From the NCBI GenBank assembly GCA_022778805.1, contig JALFSN010000001.1, forward strand, positions 124,001-188,000: a DNA stretch of 64,000 nt, given 5' to 3'. Origin of the DNA: Arcanobacterium sp. (GTDB lineage: Bacteria; Actinomycetota; Actinomycetes; Actinomycetales; Actinomycetaceae). Position 1 is the first letter of the stretch; every line of letters begins with the position of its first letter. Under the pieces are notes generated by a model, which saw only the letters and a list, made by a program, of their open reading frames with translations, had not been told where the DNA came from and did not search any database. Positions 12,281 to 20,984 of this stretch are shown here, in pieces. The position numbers and the translations under genes are program-made.

Positions 12281-12742
12281 CTACTTACTGTCAGCCTGTA
12301 ACGCCTCATCAACGGCTTCACGCAACGCCATCCACCCCAAGAGCGCACATTTGATACGCGCCGGAAACTTAGAGACGCCGTGAAAAGCGGATGCATCTTC
12401 AAGCTGATCAGCGAGATCATCAGGCAACTCGCCTCCGCGCGAATCCATCATTGTACGAAAAGCATCATAGAGCTCATGCAAATCATCTACGCTCTTGCCC
12501 TCCAGCATATCGGTCATAATAGAAATTGACGCCTGCGAAATAGAGCACCCGTGACCGTTCCATTTAATGTCGGTCAGTCGTTCGCCGTCATCAGAGAGCT
12601 TCACCTGCATATCCACCTGATCTCCGCACGTGGGATTGACCTGGAAACTCTCTCCATCTGGCGCTGCTAAGGTGCCTTCGCCGTGCCGCTCACGCGCCGC
12701 GTCGAGAATAATCGCTTGATACATCTGTTCGAGATCACTCAT
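12281..12742 (-). CDS. sufU: SufU zinc-dependent sulfurtransferase
   Basis: SufU accepts persulfide sulfur from SufS and passes it to the SufBCD scaffold in Gram-positive bacteria. The 153-residue protein has the IscU-like fold signatures. The metal-binding Cys residues lie in NPTCGDQ, GHGCSISQ and IKCALLGW, with Asp in GDQ as the fourth ligand. Those residues and the position after sufS separate it from true IscU scaffolds. The ATG at 12742 has a GAGGAGACGTA site. It is separated from sufS by 32 bases. Confidence 0.94.
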   Translation of the reverse strand: MSDLEQMYQAIILDAARERHGEGTLAAPDGESFQVNPTCGDQVDMQVKLSDDGERLTDIKWNGHGCSISQASISIMTDMLEGKSVDDLHELYDAFRTMMDSRGGELPDDLADQLEDASAFHGVSKFPARIKCALLGWMALREAVDEALQADSK

Positions 12743-12774
12743 TACGTCTCCTCGGTTCACGCTCGTGTACTAGC

Positions 12775-14079
12775 CTACTGTGCTAGCCCGAAAAACTTTC
12801 TCACTCCTGATAGCGCATCGAGGAACTCATCTATTTCCTCACGGGTATTGTAGGGGGCAAGAGTCACACGGGTACTGGCAAAAACGTTGTACAGCTGATG
12901 GATGGGCTGGGCGCAGTGATGGCCGACGCGAACTGCAATTCCGGCGTCATCAAGCACCTGGCCGACATCGTGAGGATGCACCCCTGCCACGTCGAAAGCT
13001 ACCACGCCCACTCTGTCGGCAGTATCTGTGGGGCCGAGCACCCGAATTCCTGGGATCTGCACAATCTTCGGCAGGAGATACGCCGTCAAATCGCGTTCAT
13101 ATGCCTCCACGCGCTCCATCCCCACTGCACGGACATAATCCACAGCAGCGCTGAGTCCGACGGCCTGAGCTACTGGCTGACTGCCAGCCTCAAAGCGAGC
13201 TGGCGGATCGGCATACGTCGTGCCCTCCATCCGTACAATTTCGATCATAGAACCGCCGAAGAGGAACGGCGGCATAGCCCTGAGCAGTTCTCGCTTCCCG
13301 TACAGCGCCCCAATGCCTGTCGGACCATAGATTTTATGCCCACTGAGCACGGCAAAATCGACGTCGAGCGCTTTCACATCGAGCGGCATATGGGCCGCAC
13401 TCTGGCACGAATCCAGCACAATGAGAGCTCCGACGCTGCGCCCAAGAGCCACCAACTCGCGCACTGGACTCACTGCCCCCGTCACATTGGAGACGTGCGT
13501 AAACGTCAAAACTTTCGTGTGCTCATCAATGACGCCGGCAGCGCTGGCAAGGTCGATACGCCCATCGGCGTTCAGCTCTAGCCATCGAAACTCTGCTCCG
13601 GTACGCAGACACAGTTCTTGCCACGGAATGATGTTGGCGTGGTGCTCCACGCGCGTCGCCACAACGTTATCTCCAGGACGCAGCGTCAACCGCTCGGTGA
13701 GCTCCGCAGGCGCTCGCACGCTTTCCCCGCGCCCCGCGCTCACATTACCCAGCACATAGGCAATCTCATTGAGCGCTTCAGTAGAGTTTTTCGTCCACAC
13801 GATTTCATCTGGCTGTGCACCGATGAACCGTGCCACGTTCGCACGGGCATCTTCAAAAGCCATGGTGCTGGCCTCCGCCAGCTCGTGCGAGCCACGTGCC
13901 ACAGCTCCATTGAAATACGTCTCCTGACGCACGAGAGCATCAATGACCGCCTGTGGTTTCTGAGCTGTCGCTCCAGAATCGAGGTATATCAGTTGGTGTC
14001 CACCGCGCATCGTGCGTGAAAGAATGGGAAAGTCGTCGCGATCAAACAACGCCTCTTTACTCTCGCTCATAGCGCTCAT
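12775..14079 (-). CDS. sufS: SufS cysteine desulfurase
   Basis: A group II cysteine desulfurase that uses PLP to remove sulfur from cysteine for Fe-S assembly. The 434-residue protein has the PLP lysine in SGHKIYGP (about residue 249) and the short-loop catalytic Cys in RVGHHCAQP (about residue 389). A roughly ten-residue insertion-like segment (SAGRGESVRAPAELTERL) occurs near residue 120. Two ATGs, at 14079 and 14070, are plausible; the first lies after a purine-rich stretch. It follows sufC by 65 bases in the suf operon. Confidence 0.95.
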   Translation of the reverse strand: MSAMSESKEALFDRDDFPILSRTMRGGHQLIYLDSGATAQKPQAVIDALVRQETYFNGAVARGSHELAEASTMAFEDARANVARFIGAQPDEIVWTKNSTEALNEIAYVLGNVSAGRGESVRAPAELTERLTLRPGDNVVATRVEHHANIIPWQELCLRTGAEFRWLELNADGRIDLASAAGVIDEHTKVLTFTHVSNVTGAVSPVRELVALGRSVGALIVLDSCQSAAHMPLDVKALDVDFAVLSGHKIYGPTGIGALYGKRELLRAMPPFLFGGSMIEIVRMEGTTYADPPARFEAGSQPVAQAVGLSAAVDYVRAVGMERVEAYERDLTAYLLPKIVQIPGIRVLGPTDTADRVGVVAFDVAGVHPHDVGQVLDDAGIAVRVGHHCAQPIHQLYNVFASTRVTLAPYNTREEIDEFLDALSGVRKFFGLAQ

Positions 14080-14144
14080 TACCTGCCACTTTCTCCGCAA
14101 TCATCGTCAGCTTTCCGCTTCAGCTATGCACACCACCACACGGC

Positions 14145-14939
14145 TTACGCCGCGACAGTCTCCTGGAGTGTCGCTCGTTGCTGCGCCGCCTGCGCCTCAT
14201 ATTCTTCATAGCCGTGCTCTTCAAGCTGGTCAGCCAGCTCGGGGCCACCAGAGGTGACGACGTGCCCATCGACAAAGACATGCACAAATTGCGGCTTGAT
14301 ATAGCGCAGAATCCTGGTGTAATGCGTAATGAGTAGCACCCCGTTGCCAGTGTTCTCGTGCACGCGGTTCACTCCCTCGCTCACCAGGCGCAAGGCATCG
14401 ACGTCAAGACCTGAATCCGTCTCATCCAACACCGCAAATTTGGGTTTCAGAATCTCCATCTGCAGAATTTCGACGCGCTTTTTCTCGCCGCCAGAAAAGC
14501 CGACGTTTACATCTCGCTGAGCGAAATCATCGTCGATCTTGAGGTGCTTCATCGCTTCTTTTAGCTCTTTCATCCACGTGCGCAGCTTCGGTGCTTCGCC
14601 ATCGATGGCCGTCTTTGCGGTGCGCAAGAAGTTGTTCACTGATACGCCGGCCACTTCCACCGGATACTGCATCGCCAAAAATAATCCCGCTCTGGCTCGT
14701 TCATCGGCGGTGAGCGGTACCATATCGACGCCGTCAAGCAGAATCTGCCCGCCGGTGATCTGGTACTTGGGATGACCGGCAATAGAGTAGGCCAGTGTGC
14801 TCTTTCCAGAGCCATTCGGCCCCATAATGGCGTGGATCTCTCCATCGTTAATAGTGAGGTTCACTCCTTTGAGAATCTGCTTCGCCCCTTCGGGAGTTTC
14901 CACCTGCACGTGCAGATCAATGATTTCTAATTTCGACAT
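14145..14939 (-). CDS. sufC: SufC Fe-S assembly ATPase
   Basis: SufC is the ABC-type ATPase that energises the SufBC2D scaffold. The 264-residue sequence has Walker A GPNGSGKST (residues 40-48), the signature FSGGEKKR, Walker B (FAVLDETDSGLD) and a late His in LLITHYTRIL. Length is typical, with a short Ala/Gln-rich C-terminal tail. The ATG at 14939 is preceded by AAAGGACGAGCA. It lies about 105 bases after sufD, within the same minus-strand operon. Confidence 0.96.
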   Translation of the reverse strand: MSKLEIIDLHVQVETPEGAKQILKGVNLTINDGEIHAIMGPNGSGKSTLAYSIAGHPKYQITGGQILLDGVDMVPLTADERARAGLFLAMQYPVEVAGVSVNNFLRTAKTAIDGEAPKLRTWMKELKEAMKHLKIDDDFAQRDVNVGFSGGEKKRVEILQMEILKPKFAVLDETDSGLDVDALRLVSEGVNRVHENTGNGVLLITHYTRILRYIKPQFVHVFVDGHVVTSGGPELADQLEEHGYEEYEAQAAQQRATLQETVAA

Positions 14940-15044
14940 TGCTCGTCCTTTAGCGTCTCGTTGCTTTCACATTCGTATTCGTCAGTCATATTCGGCAGGC
15001 CATGCGCACATCGGTGCGTGCCTGTGCGCAGCTACTGTGCGCCG

Positions 15045-16376
15045 CTATCCCATATGCGCCACCGTATCGTCTTCATCTTCGTTCGCTGAGGCTGCACGGC
15101 CAATCTCGGCATCGGAAAAGCTCACCGGCGCACTGGGCACACCGGCTGGAGCATTGCCAGGCGCTCCCTGCCCGAGTTTGTCGAGCGTCGTTTCGATATG
15201 CGTCAGCAGTTTCTCCTGCACTGTGGGCACGCCGATCTGATTGATGAGTTCGGCAAAGAATCCCATGACGACCAGCCGGTGCGCCTCTTTTTCTGGGATT
15301 CCACGAGAGAGCAGATAGAAGAGCTGCTCATCGTCAAAGCGCCCAGTAGCTGAGGCGTGTCCAGCGCCTTCAATCTTGCCCGTCTCAATCTCCAAATTCG
15401 GCACGGAATCGGCGCGCGGGCCATCGCTGAGCACCAAATTGCGGTTGAGTTCATACGTGTTGATGCCCTCTGCCTCAGGGCGAATTAAGACGTCTCCGAC
15501 CCACACGGCGCGGGCGCCTTCGCCTTGCAAAGCCCCCTTATATAGAGCATTGGAACGGCACTGAGGCTGGTTGTGATCGACGTACAGGCGGTGTTCAAGA
15601 TGCTGGCCAGCATCCGCGAAATAGGCACCGAGAAGCTCGGCGTCCCCGCCAGTACCGGCGTAATCGAGCGCACTCGTCACCCGCACCACGGAGCCACCTA
15701 AACTCACCACAATGTGCTTGAGCGTGGCATCTGTGCCGAGGCGCATTCTAAAACTCAGCGCATGCAGTGCATCATCGTCCCAATCTTGGATGCTCACAAG
15801 CGTGAGATGAGCGCCATCTCCCACTCGTATTTCTACGCCCTCGGTGAGCGCAGCTGAGCCAGTGTGGGTGAGCAGTATCGTGCCACGGGAACGCTCACCG
15901 GCGTCAATGAGCATTTCAACCGCTCGCACAGAGGTATCATCCGCAAGCTGATGCCCATGCAGATGCACCGTGGCCTCACGTTCCAGCTCGGTATCAGCTG
16001 GCAGCGTCGCCACGTACGCATGCGGAGCGCCCTCCCAGGCGAGAGCTCCCAGCTGATCTTCCGGAGCCTGGAGCTTGCCCAGTCGCGCATCGTCACGCGC
16101 GACGGTCTCCAGAGCGATCCCATCGGCCGTGAGCGATACCCCTGCCTGATCGGCACAGCTGCTCCTTATCTGCTCCGCAGTCGTATCAAAAAACGGGCGC
16201 AGCCGACGTAGCGGAGCAAAACGCCACTCTTCGGTGCGGTTGCTCGGGCGCGAAAAATCCGCCACGTGAAAGCTCAGTGGCCGATCAGCGCGGCTCGCAG
16301 GCGATTTTGCGGCCACGTTGTTGGGATTCAGCGCCTGTGAATCCACCCGCGAATCTACTGGAATCTTCACTGCCAT
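15045..16376 (-). CDS. sufD: SufD Fe-S cluster scaffold subunit
   Basis: SufD pairs with SufB in the SufBC2D complex. The 443-residue protein carries the C-terminal SufB/SufD beta-helix core with the conserved GRFDDEQLFYLLSRGIPEKEAHRLVVMGFF segment. Compared with a typical ~400 residues, it has a roughly 45-residue Ala/Gly/Glu-rich tail after the conserved end. It starts three bases after the sufB stop, which indicates translational coupling. Confidence 0.94.
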   Translation of the reverse strand: MAVKIPVDSRVDSQALNPNNVAAKSPASRADRPLSFHVADFSRPSNRTEEWRFAPLRRLRPFFDTTAEQIRSSCADQAGVSLTADGIALETVARDDARLGKLQAPEDQLGALAWEGAPHAYVATLPADTELEREATVHLHGHQLADDTSVRAVEMLIDAGERSRGTILLTHTGSAALTEGVEIRVGDGAHLTLVSIQDWDDDALHALSFRMRLGTDATLKHIVVSLGGSVVRVTSALDYAGTGGDAELLGAYFADAGQHLEHRLYVDHNQPQCRSNALYKGALQGEGARAVWVGDVLIRPEAEGINTYELNRNLVLSDGPRADSVPNLEIETGKIEGAGHASATGRFDDEQLFYLLSRGIPEKEAHRLVVMGFFAELINQIGVPTVQEKLLTHIETTLDKLGQGAPGNAPAGVPSAPVSFSDAEIGRAASANEDEDDTVAHMG

Positions 16377-16379
16377 CGA

Positions 16380-17870
16380 TCAGCCCACCGATCCTTCCAT
16401 CTGCAGTTCAATAAGTCGGTTGAGTTCGAGTGCGTACTCCATAGGAAGCTCTCGCGCAATTGGTTCGACAAAACCGCGCACAATCATGGCCATTGCTTCC
16501 GTTTCACTCATTCCACGGCTCATCAGATAGAAGAGCTGATCCTCACTCACTTTGCTCACAGTGGCTTCGTGTCCGAGCTGCACATCGTCGGTGCGCACAT
16601 CCACATACGGATACGTATCTGAACGGGATATATCATCCACAAGCAGCGCATCGCAGACGACGTTCGCTTTTGCGTGCTCCGCTTTCGGCAGCACCTTCAC
16701 CAGCCCGCGATATGAGCTGCGCCCGCCACCGCGAGAGATGGATTTGCTCACGATTGAACTGGACGTGTGCGGAGCGAGATGCACCATCTTGGCTCCAGTA
16801 TCCTGATGCTGATCTTTGCCGGAAAAAGCGATAGAGAGTGCTTCGCCGCGGGCGTGATTTCCCACGAGCATACAGCACGGATATTTCATATTAGATTTTG
16901 AGCCGATATTGCCATCCACCCATTCCATCGTGCCGCCCGCCTCTACCACAGCGCGCTGAGTGACGAGATTGTAGACGTTGTTGCTCCAATTCTGGATCGT
17001 CGTGTAGCGCACACGAGCATTTTTGCCCACAAAGATTTCCACCACAGCCGCATGGAGCGAATCGCTCTTATAGATGGGAGCTGTGCAGCCTTCCACATAG
17101 TGAATATAAGAATCGTCGTCAGCAATGATGAGCGTGCGCTCAAACTGACCGAGATTTTCAGTATTCATGCGGAAGTACGCTTGCAACGGAATATCGACGT
17201 GTACCCCTTTCGGCACGTAGATAAAACTTCCGCCACTCCATACAGCAGTATTGAGAGCAGAAAACTTGTTATCTCCCAACGGCACCGCCTTAGCAAAGTA
17301 CTCTTGGAAAAGCTCTGGATACTCTCGCAAGCCCGAATCCGTATCGAGGAAAACTACTCCCTGCTTGGCCAGGTCTTCACGAATCTGGTGGTAGACCACC
17401 TCCGATTCGTACTGCGCCGCTACCCCTGCCACTAACCGTGCCTTTTCAGCTTCGGGAATCCCAAGTTTGTCGTAGGTGGCGCGGATATCATCGGGCAGGT
17501 CATCCCAGGAATTCGCCACTTGATCGGTGGGGCGCACGTAGTATTTCACGGAGTCGAAATCCACTGCGGAAAGATCGACACCCCAAGTGGGCATGGGACG
17601 GCGTTCAAAAGAGTCAAAGGCTTTGAGGCGCATATCCAGCATCCACTTTGGCTCTCCTTTAATGGAAGAAATCTCGCGGATCACATCTTCATCAAGCCCT
17701 CGCCGTGCTGTCTGCCCCGCAGCATCGCTATCATGCCAGCCATATGCATACCTCTGCCCCAGAGATTCAAGGGTTTCCTCTTGGCTGAGGGAGGGAGAAT
17801 CTAGTGCGGTGCGAGGCTTTTTTTCGTCCTCTGCCGCGTCCGCTCTCGGCCTTAGTGCAGGTTGAGTCAT
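16380..17870 (-). CDS. sufB: SufB Fe-S cluster scaffold subunit
   Basis: SufB is the core scaffold on which new clusters are built. The 496-residue protein shows the family's [20 protein letters not shown] and [19 protein letters not shown] stretches. It ends with the conserved region [24 protein letters not shown]. The first ~45 residues are low-complexity and variable. The start ATG at 17870 has an AAAGGAAAAC site. A 268-base gap separates it from sufR, so sufB may have a second promoter besides read-through from sufR. Confidence 0.96.
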   Translation of the reverse strand: MTQPALRPRADAAEDEKKPRTALDSPSLSQEETLESLGQRYAYGWHDSDAAGQTARRGLDEDVIREISSIKGEPKWMLDMRLKAFDSFERRPMPTWGVDLSAVDFDSVKYYVRPTDQVANSWDDLPDDIRATYDKLGIPEAEKARLVAGVAAQYESEVVYHQIREDLAKQGVVFLDTDSGLREYPELFQEYFAKAVPLGDNKFSALNTAVWSGGSFIYVPKGVHVDIPLQAYFRMNTENLGQFERTLIIADDDSYIHYVEGCTAPIYKSDSLHAAVVEIFVGKNARVRYTTIQNWSNNVYNLVTQRAVVEAGGTMEWVDGNIGSKSNMKYPCCMLVGNHARGEALSIAFSGKDQHQDTGAKMVHLAPHTSSSIVSKSISRGGGRSSYRGLVKVLPKAEHAKANVVCDALLVDDISRSDTYPYVDVRTDDVQLGHEATVSKVSEDQLFYLMSRGMSETEAMAMIVRGFVEPIARELPMEYALELNRLIELQMEGSVG

Positions 17871-18138
17871 GTTTTCCTTTCAGACGAGAGTGCTTTCACA
17901 CACCCATCTCATCGTGTTTCCTCTGTACGTTGCTTGTCTACACACATCTATCTACAACATTCATGCAGTGCCGTTCGCATCTATTATCGGCTGTGAGTGA
18001 CGACGGAGCTCACAGCCCGCGCTACAGCTCAGCAGCGCCCACTATCAGCCGTCATTCACAAGCAGAGCACCTCTATGCCTTGACTGCTTCATACGGCGGC
18101 TATCGCGAATCACGCTCTGCATAGTGCTCTATTATGCT

Positions 18139-18816
18139 TTACCGTGAGTGGCGCATCACCGGCATTCCTATGGGGATATTCGTGGTACATACATGTTCGC
18201 CTCCCGCGAGAGTAGCAAGCCGCTGAATCGGCACACCCAGTAGACGCGCAAAAGCCGCCGTCTCAGCTTCGCAAAATTCCGGAAAGTCAGAGGCCACATC
18301 CTGAACTGGGCAGTGTCCTTGGCACAGCTGCAGAGCCATGGTATTAGGGCCGCCACGCCGTAAAGTCGCCACATATCCATCACTGTTGAGAGCAGCGACA
18401 AGAGCGGCAGCTTTTTCTGCAGGAGTGCTTCCAGCAGCAGCGAGCACGTGTCCGTAGCGCTTTTCCAAAATCGCCACCCGCTGATTGACGAACTCATTGA
18501 TGGCGTCTTCACCCATACTGGCTTTCATAAAGTGCATAGCTTGAGCGGCCAAATCAGCGTAGGACTCTTTGAGTTCCCCTTGCCCTTTAGCAGTGGCCAC
18601 ATAGCGGCGAGAGGGGCGGCCACGACGTGTGGGAGCATTGGCATTCCCATCGTAGACCTTGATGAGGTTATTGCTCACGAGAGTTGAGATGTGACGCCGT
18701 ACAGCAGCTGGAGTGAGCACTAAAATTTTCGCCAATTCACTGGATGTAATCGGGCCGCGTTCTACGATGTATCGCAAGATCTGCTCACACGTGCCCAGAT
18801 CATTCATGTCCGCCAT
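18139..18816 (-). CDS. sufR: SufR-type Fe-S sensing repressor of the suf operon
   Basis: A 225-residue winged-helix regulator. The N-terminal HTH (residues about 8-55, ending in the arginine-rich RRGRPSRRYV wing) is followed by an effector domain. Cysteines at 165, 169, 182 and 210 match the Cys-rich C-terminus of SufR proteins, which bind a [4Fe-4S] cluster and repress suf when the cluster is present. It is the first gene of the suf operon, as in mycobacteria. A promoter-like element with an inverted repeat lies 75-103 bases upstream and would allow autoregulation. The ATG at 18816 has a GAGGTGAACG site. Confidence 0.9.
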   Translation of the reverse strand: MADMNDLGTCEQILRYIVERGPITSSELAKILVLTPAAVRRHISTLVSNNLIKVYDGNANAPTRRGRPSRRYVATAKGQGELKESYADLAAQAMHFMKASMGEDAINEFVNQRVAILEKRYGHVLAAAGSTPAEKAAALVAALNSDGYVATLRRGGPNTMALQLCQGHCPVQDVASDFPEFCEAETAAFARLLGVPIQRLATLAGGEHVCTTNIPIGMPVMRHSR

Positions 18817-18890
18817 CGTTCACCTCGATAAATCTCAGCGCTGATACAATGCTCAGCACTGTCCCATTCGGCAACTATCCTTTAAGAAAC

Positions 18891-18919
18891 ATTCTCGTAA
18901 CTAAATTAACTTTTAGCAA
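18891..18919 (-). promoter_or_regulatory. Candidate sufR promoter with SufR operator
   Basis: On the minus strand a -35-like TTGCTA (18919-18914) and a -10-like GAGAAT (18896-18891) are 17 bases apart. An inverted repeat, CTAAA-6-TTTAG (18901-18916), fills most of the spacer. Binding there would exclude polymerase, which fits autorepression by the downstream SufR. The assignment is inferred from spacing and position. Confidence 0.4.
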
Positions 18920-18977
18920 GTGGAGCGTGTCTTAAAGTCTGCAGCTGCCCGTCTGACGGCGTCATCCTCCCCCATTC

Positions 18978-19985
18978 TTACTTTAATGTGGCATACATAA
19001 TGGCTTTGATAGAGTGCATACGATTTTCAGCTTCGTCAAAGACTTTCGAGCGCTCGGAGCGGAATACCGCATCAGTCACTTCCATTTCAGCGAGACCAAA
19101 GCGGTCATAAATCTCCTTGCCGATCGTCGTACCCACATCGTGGAACGATGGCAGGCAGTGCAAAAAGATTGCCGATGGGCGCGCCATCTGCATCAACTCC
19201 GCCGTCACCTGATAGGGCTGTAGCAGCGCGATACGCTCTTCCCACAGTTGCGCCGGCTCCCCCATCGACACCCAGATATCCGTGTAGAGCACGTCGGCAT
19301 CAGCTGCCGCCGCCCGTGGGTCGGCCACGAGCTCGACTGAACCGCCACTGCTGCGAGCGAGACTCCGGCAGGTATCGACGAGCTGCGCATCTGGCCACAG
19401 TTGCTCTGGGCCGCAAGCGACATAGTGCAACCCCAGCTTGGCACACACAACCATCAGCGAATTGCTCACATTGTTGCGGCAGTCACCGAAAAACACGAGT
19501 TTCTTTCCGGCCACTGCGCCGCAGTGTTCCTGCACCGTGAGCATATCGGCAATCATCTGGGTGGGATGAAATTCATCCGTAAGCCCATTCCACACTGGCA
19601 CGCCGGCATGCTGCGCCAGTTCCTCCACAATATCTTGGCCAAAGCCGCGATATTCAATGCCGTCGTATATGCGCCCCAGCACTTTTGCGGTGTCTTCAAT
19701 CGACTCTTTAGCGCCCATCTGCGAGCTAGCCGGATCGAGATACGTCACACCCATGCCCAGATCGTAGCCAGCTACCTCAAACGAGCTGCGCGTGCGCGTA
19801 GACGTCTTTTCAAAGAGCAGGACGATGTTTTTACCCTCAAGATAGCGATGCGGAGTGCCGGAGTATTTGAGAGCTTTGAGCTGCGCCGAGAGATCAATGA
19901 GATAGCGAATTTCATCTGCCGTGAAATCTAAAAGTTTCAAAAAGCTGCGCCCGCTCAAACTCACGTCCACAGTGTTCATATCCAT
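18978..19985 (-). CDS. Ornithine carbamoyltransferase, isolated
   Basis: Catalyses carbamoyl phosphate plus ornithine to citrulline, or the reverse phosphorolysis in catabolic enzymes. The 335-residue protein shows the carbamoyl-phosphate motif STRTR (residues 62-66), the HPTQ motif in TDEFHPTQMIADML and the ornithine motif HCLP in FLHCLPSFHD. The sequence resembles the longer ArgF/ArcB type. No arginine biosynthesis, arginine deiminase or carbamate kinase gene is nearby, so the direction cannot be settled. It occupies the spot after the Nudix gene where relatives often carry xerD. The ATG at 19985 follows AGGGAG at 11 bases; another ATG is two codons later. A direct-repeat array lies upstream. 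Confidence 0.92.
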   Translation of the reverse strand: MDMNTVDVSLSGRSFLKLLDFTADEIRYLIDLSAQLKALKYSGTPHRYLEGKNIVLLFEKTSTRTRSSFEVAGYDLGMGVTYLDPASSQMGAKESIEDTAKVLGRIYDGIEYRGFGQDIVEELAQHAGVPVWNGLTDEFHPTQMIADMLTVQEHCGAVAGKKLVFFGDCRNNVSNSLMVVCAKLGLHYVACGPEQLWPDAQLVDTCRSLARSSGGSVELVADPRAAAADADVLYTDIWVSMGEPAQLWEERIALLQPYQVTAELMQMARPSAIFLHCLPSFHDVGTTIGKEIYDRFGLAEMEVTDAVFRSERSKVFDEAENRMHSIKAIMYATLK

Positions 19986-20097
19986 CGTGATCCACACTCC
20001 CTACACCTGTCTTCTTTTTTCGATCAGCGTATCATTTTGGCTGCATTTTGTGGCGTGCAGTGCGGCTACGCTCGATGCCGCCAAAGCCACGCGCGGC

Positions 20098-20150
20098 TGT
20101 ACCAAATGACCAAATGGCACTGTAGACTTGTACCAAATCTTGTACCAAAT
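20098..20150. repeat. Direct-repeat cluster upstream of the OTC gene
   Basis: The heptamer ACCAAAT occurs four times on the plus strand (20101, 20109, 20132 and 20144). Three copies extend to TGTACCAAAT, and two neighbouring ones are TTGTACCAAAT with a 12-base period. The array lies about 115-165 bases upstream of the OTC start and just after the Nudix stop. It looks like a multi-site operator, but no regulator is known from the window. Confidence 0.65.
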
Positions 20151-20190
20151 AGCACGGTGAGACTGCACTCAATGACGCTGTGCAGACCGC

Positions 20191-20823
20191 TCACGGAGAA
20201 ACGCGATCGTGGAGAAAATTGCGCGCAGCGAGCACCCCGAGCACCAGGCTGGGGCTGCGCAGATCTCTGCGAATGACGGCCTGATACACTTGCTCCAGTG
20301 GCCACCAGACGCTCACGATCTCCCGCTCTTCTGCCTCGCGCACAAAGTCTGAACCAGGAGCACCATCGCTCACGGCGCTGACACCCGTGGCAATGTAGAT
20401 ATCCAAATTCTCAGTAGAACACCCAGGAGACGAGAGGTAGCTCACTGCCTGATGCCATTGCGAAGCCTGCAGACCCGTCTCTTCAGCCAGCTCGCGCTGC
20501 GCCGCTGCCAGGCCAGACTCCCCCTCGTGATCGAGCAGTCCAGCTGGTATCTCCCACAGGAGTTGGCGCACCGGATGGCGGTATTGCCGAATGAGCAGAA
20601 TGTCCACCTCGCCAGCGCCGCCCGTGCGCAGCGCCACGATGCCCACGGCATTATCGTGACGAATGTATTGGCGCCGCGCTTGATCTCCCGCAGCAAATTC
20701 CACGGCGTCATCGACGACGGTGAAAATCGCGCCATGATACTCCACCCGCCGATCGAGCACAGCCACGTGCTCCGGCGCAGCTTCATCGCGCAAGATATAC
20801 CCGCCGCGCTGTTCATCACCCAT
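20191..20823 (-). CDS. Nudix hydrolase, ADP-ribose pyrophosphatase-like
   Basis: A 210-residue Nudix protein. The Nudix box runs from AGLLDHEGE through RELAEETGL, with one more residue between the Gly and the first Glu than the strict consensus, as is common in actinobacterial ADP-ribose pyrophosphatases. It likely cleaves ADP-ribose to AMP and ribose 5-phosphate. It lies downstream of pyrG on the same strand, matching the order pyrG-Nudix (Rv1699-Rv1700) in Mycobacterium. The start at 20823 (ATGGGTGATGAACAG) is the first reasonable one. Confidence 0.88.
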   Translation of the reverse strand: MGDEQRGGYILRDEAAPEHVAVLDRRVEYHGAIFTVVDDAVEFAAGDQARRQYIRHDNAVGIVALRTGGAGEVDILLIRQYRHPVRQLLWEIPAGLLDHEGESGLAAAQRELAEETGLQASQWHQAVSYLSSPGCSTENLDIYIATGVSAVSDGAPGSDFVREAEEREIVSVWWPLEQVYQAVIRRDLRSPSLVLGVLAARNFLHDRVSP

Positions 20824-20984
20824 CAGTCCACCTCATCACTTCTCATCCCGCCGTTCACGCCGTCCACTGTGCTCACGGCTACTCACCGCCCAGCTACCTG
20901 AAAGCTCACTCGCTCTGTTTCTCAGTCACGCTGCCCTACAGTTCAATCGCTCTGCCCTATAGCTCGGCGGCGTGAAAAGCACCG

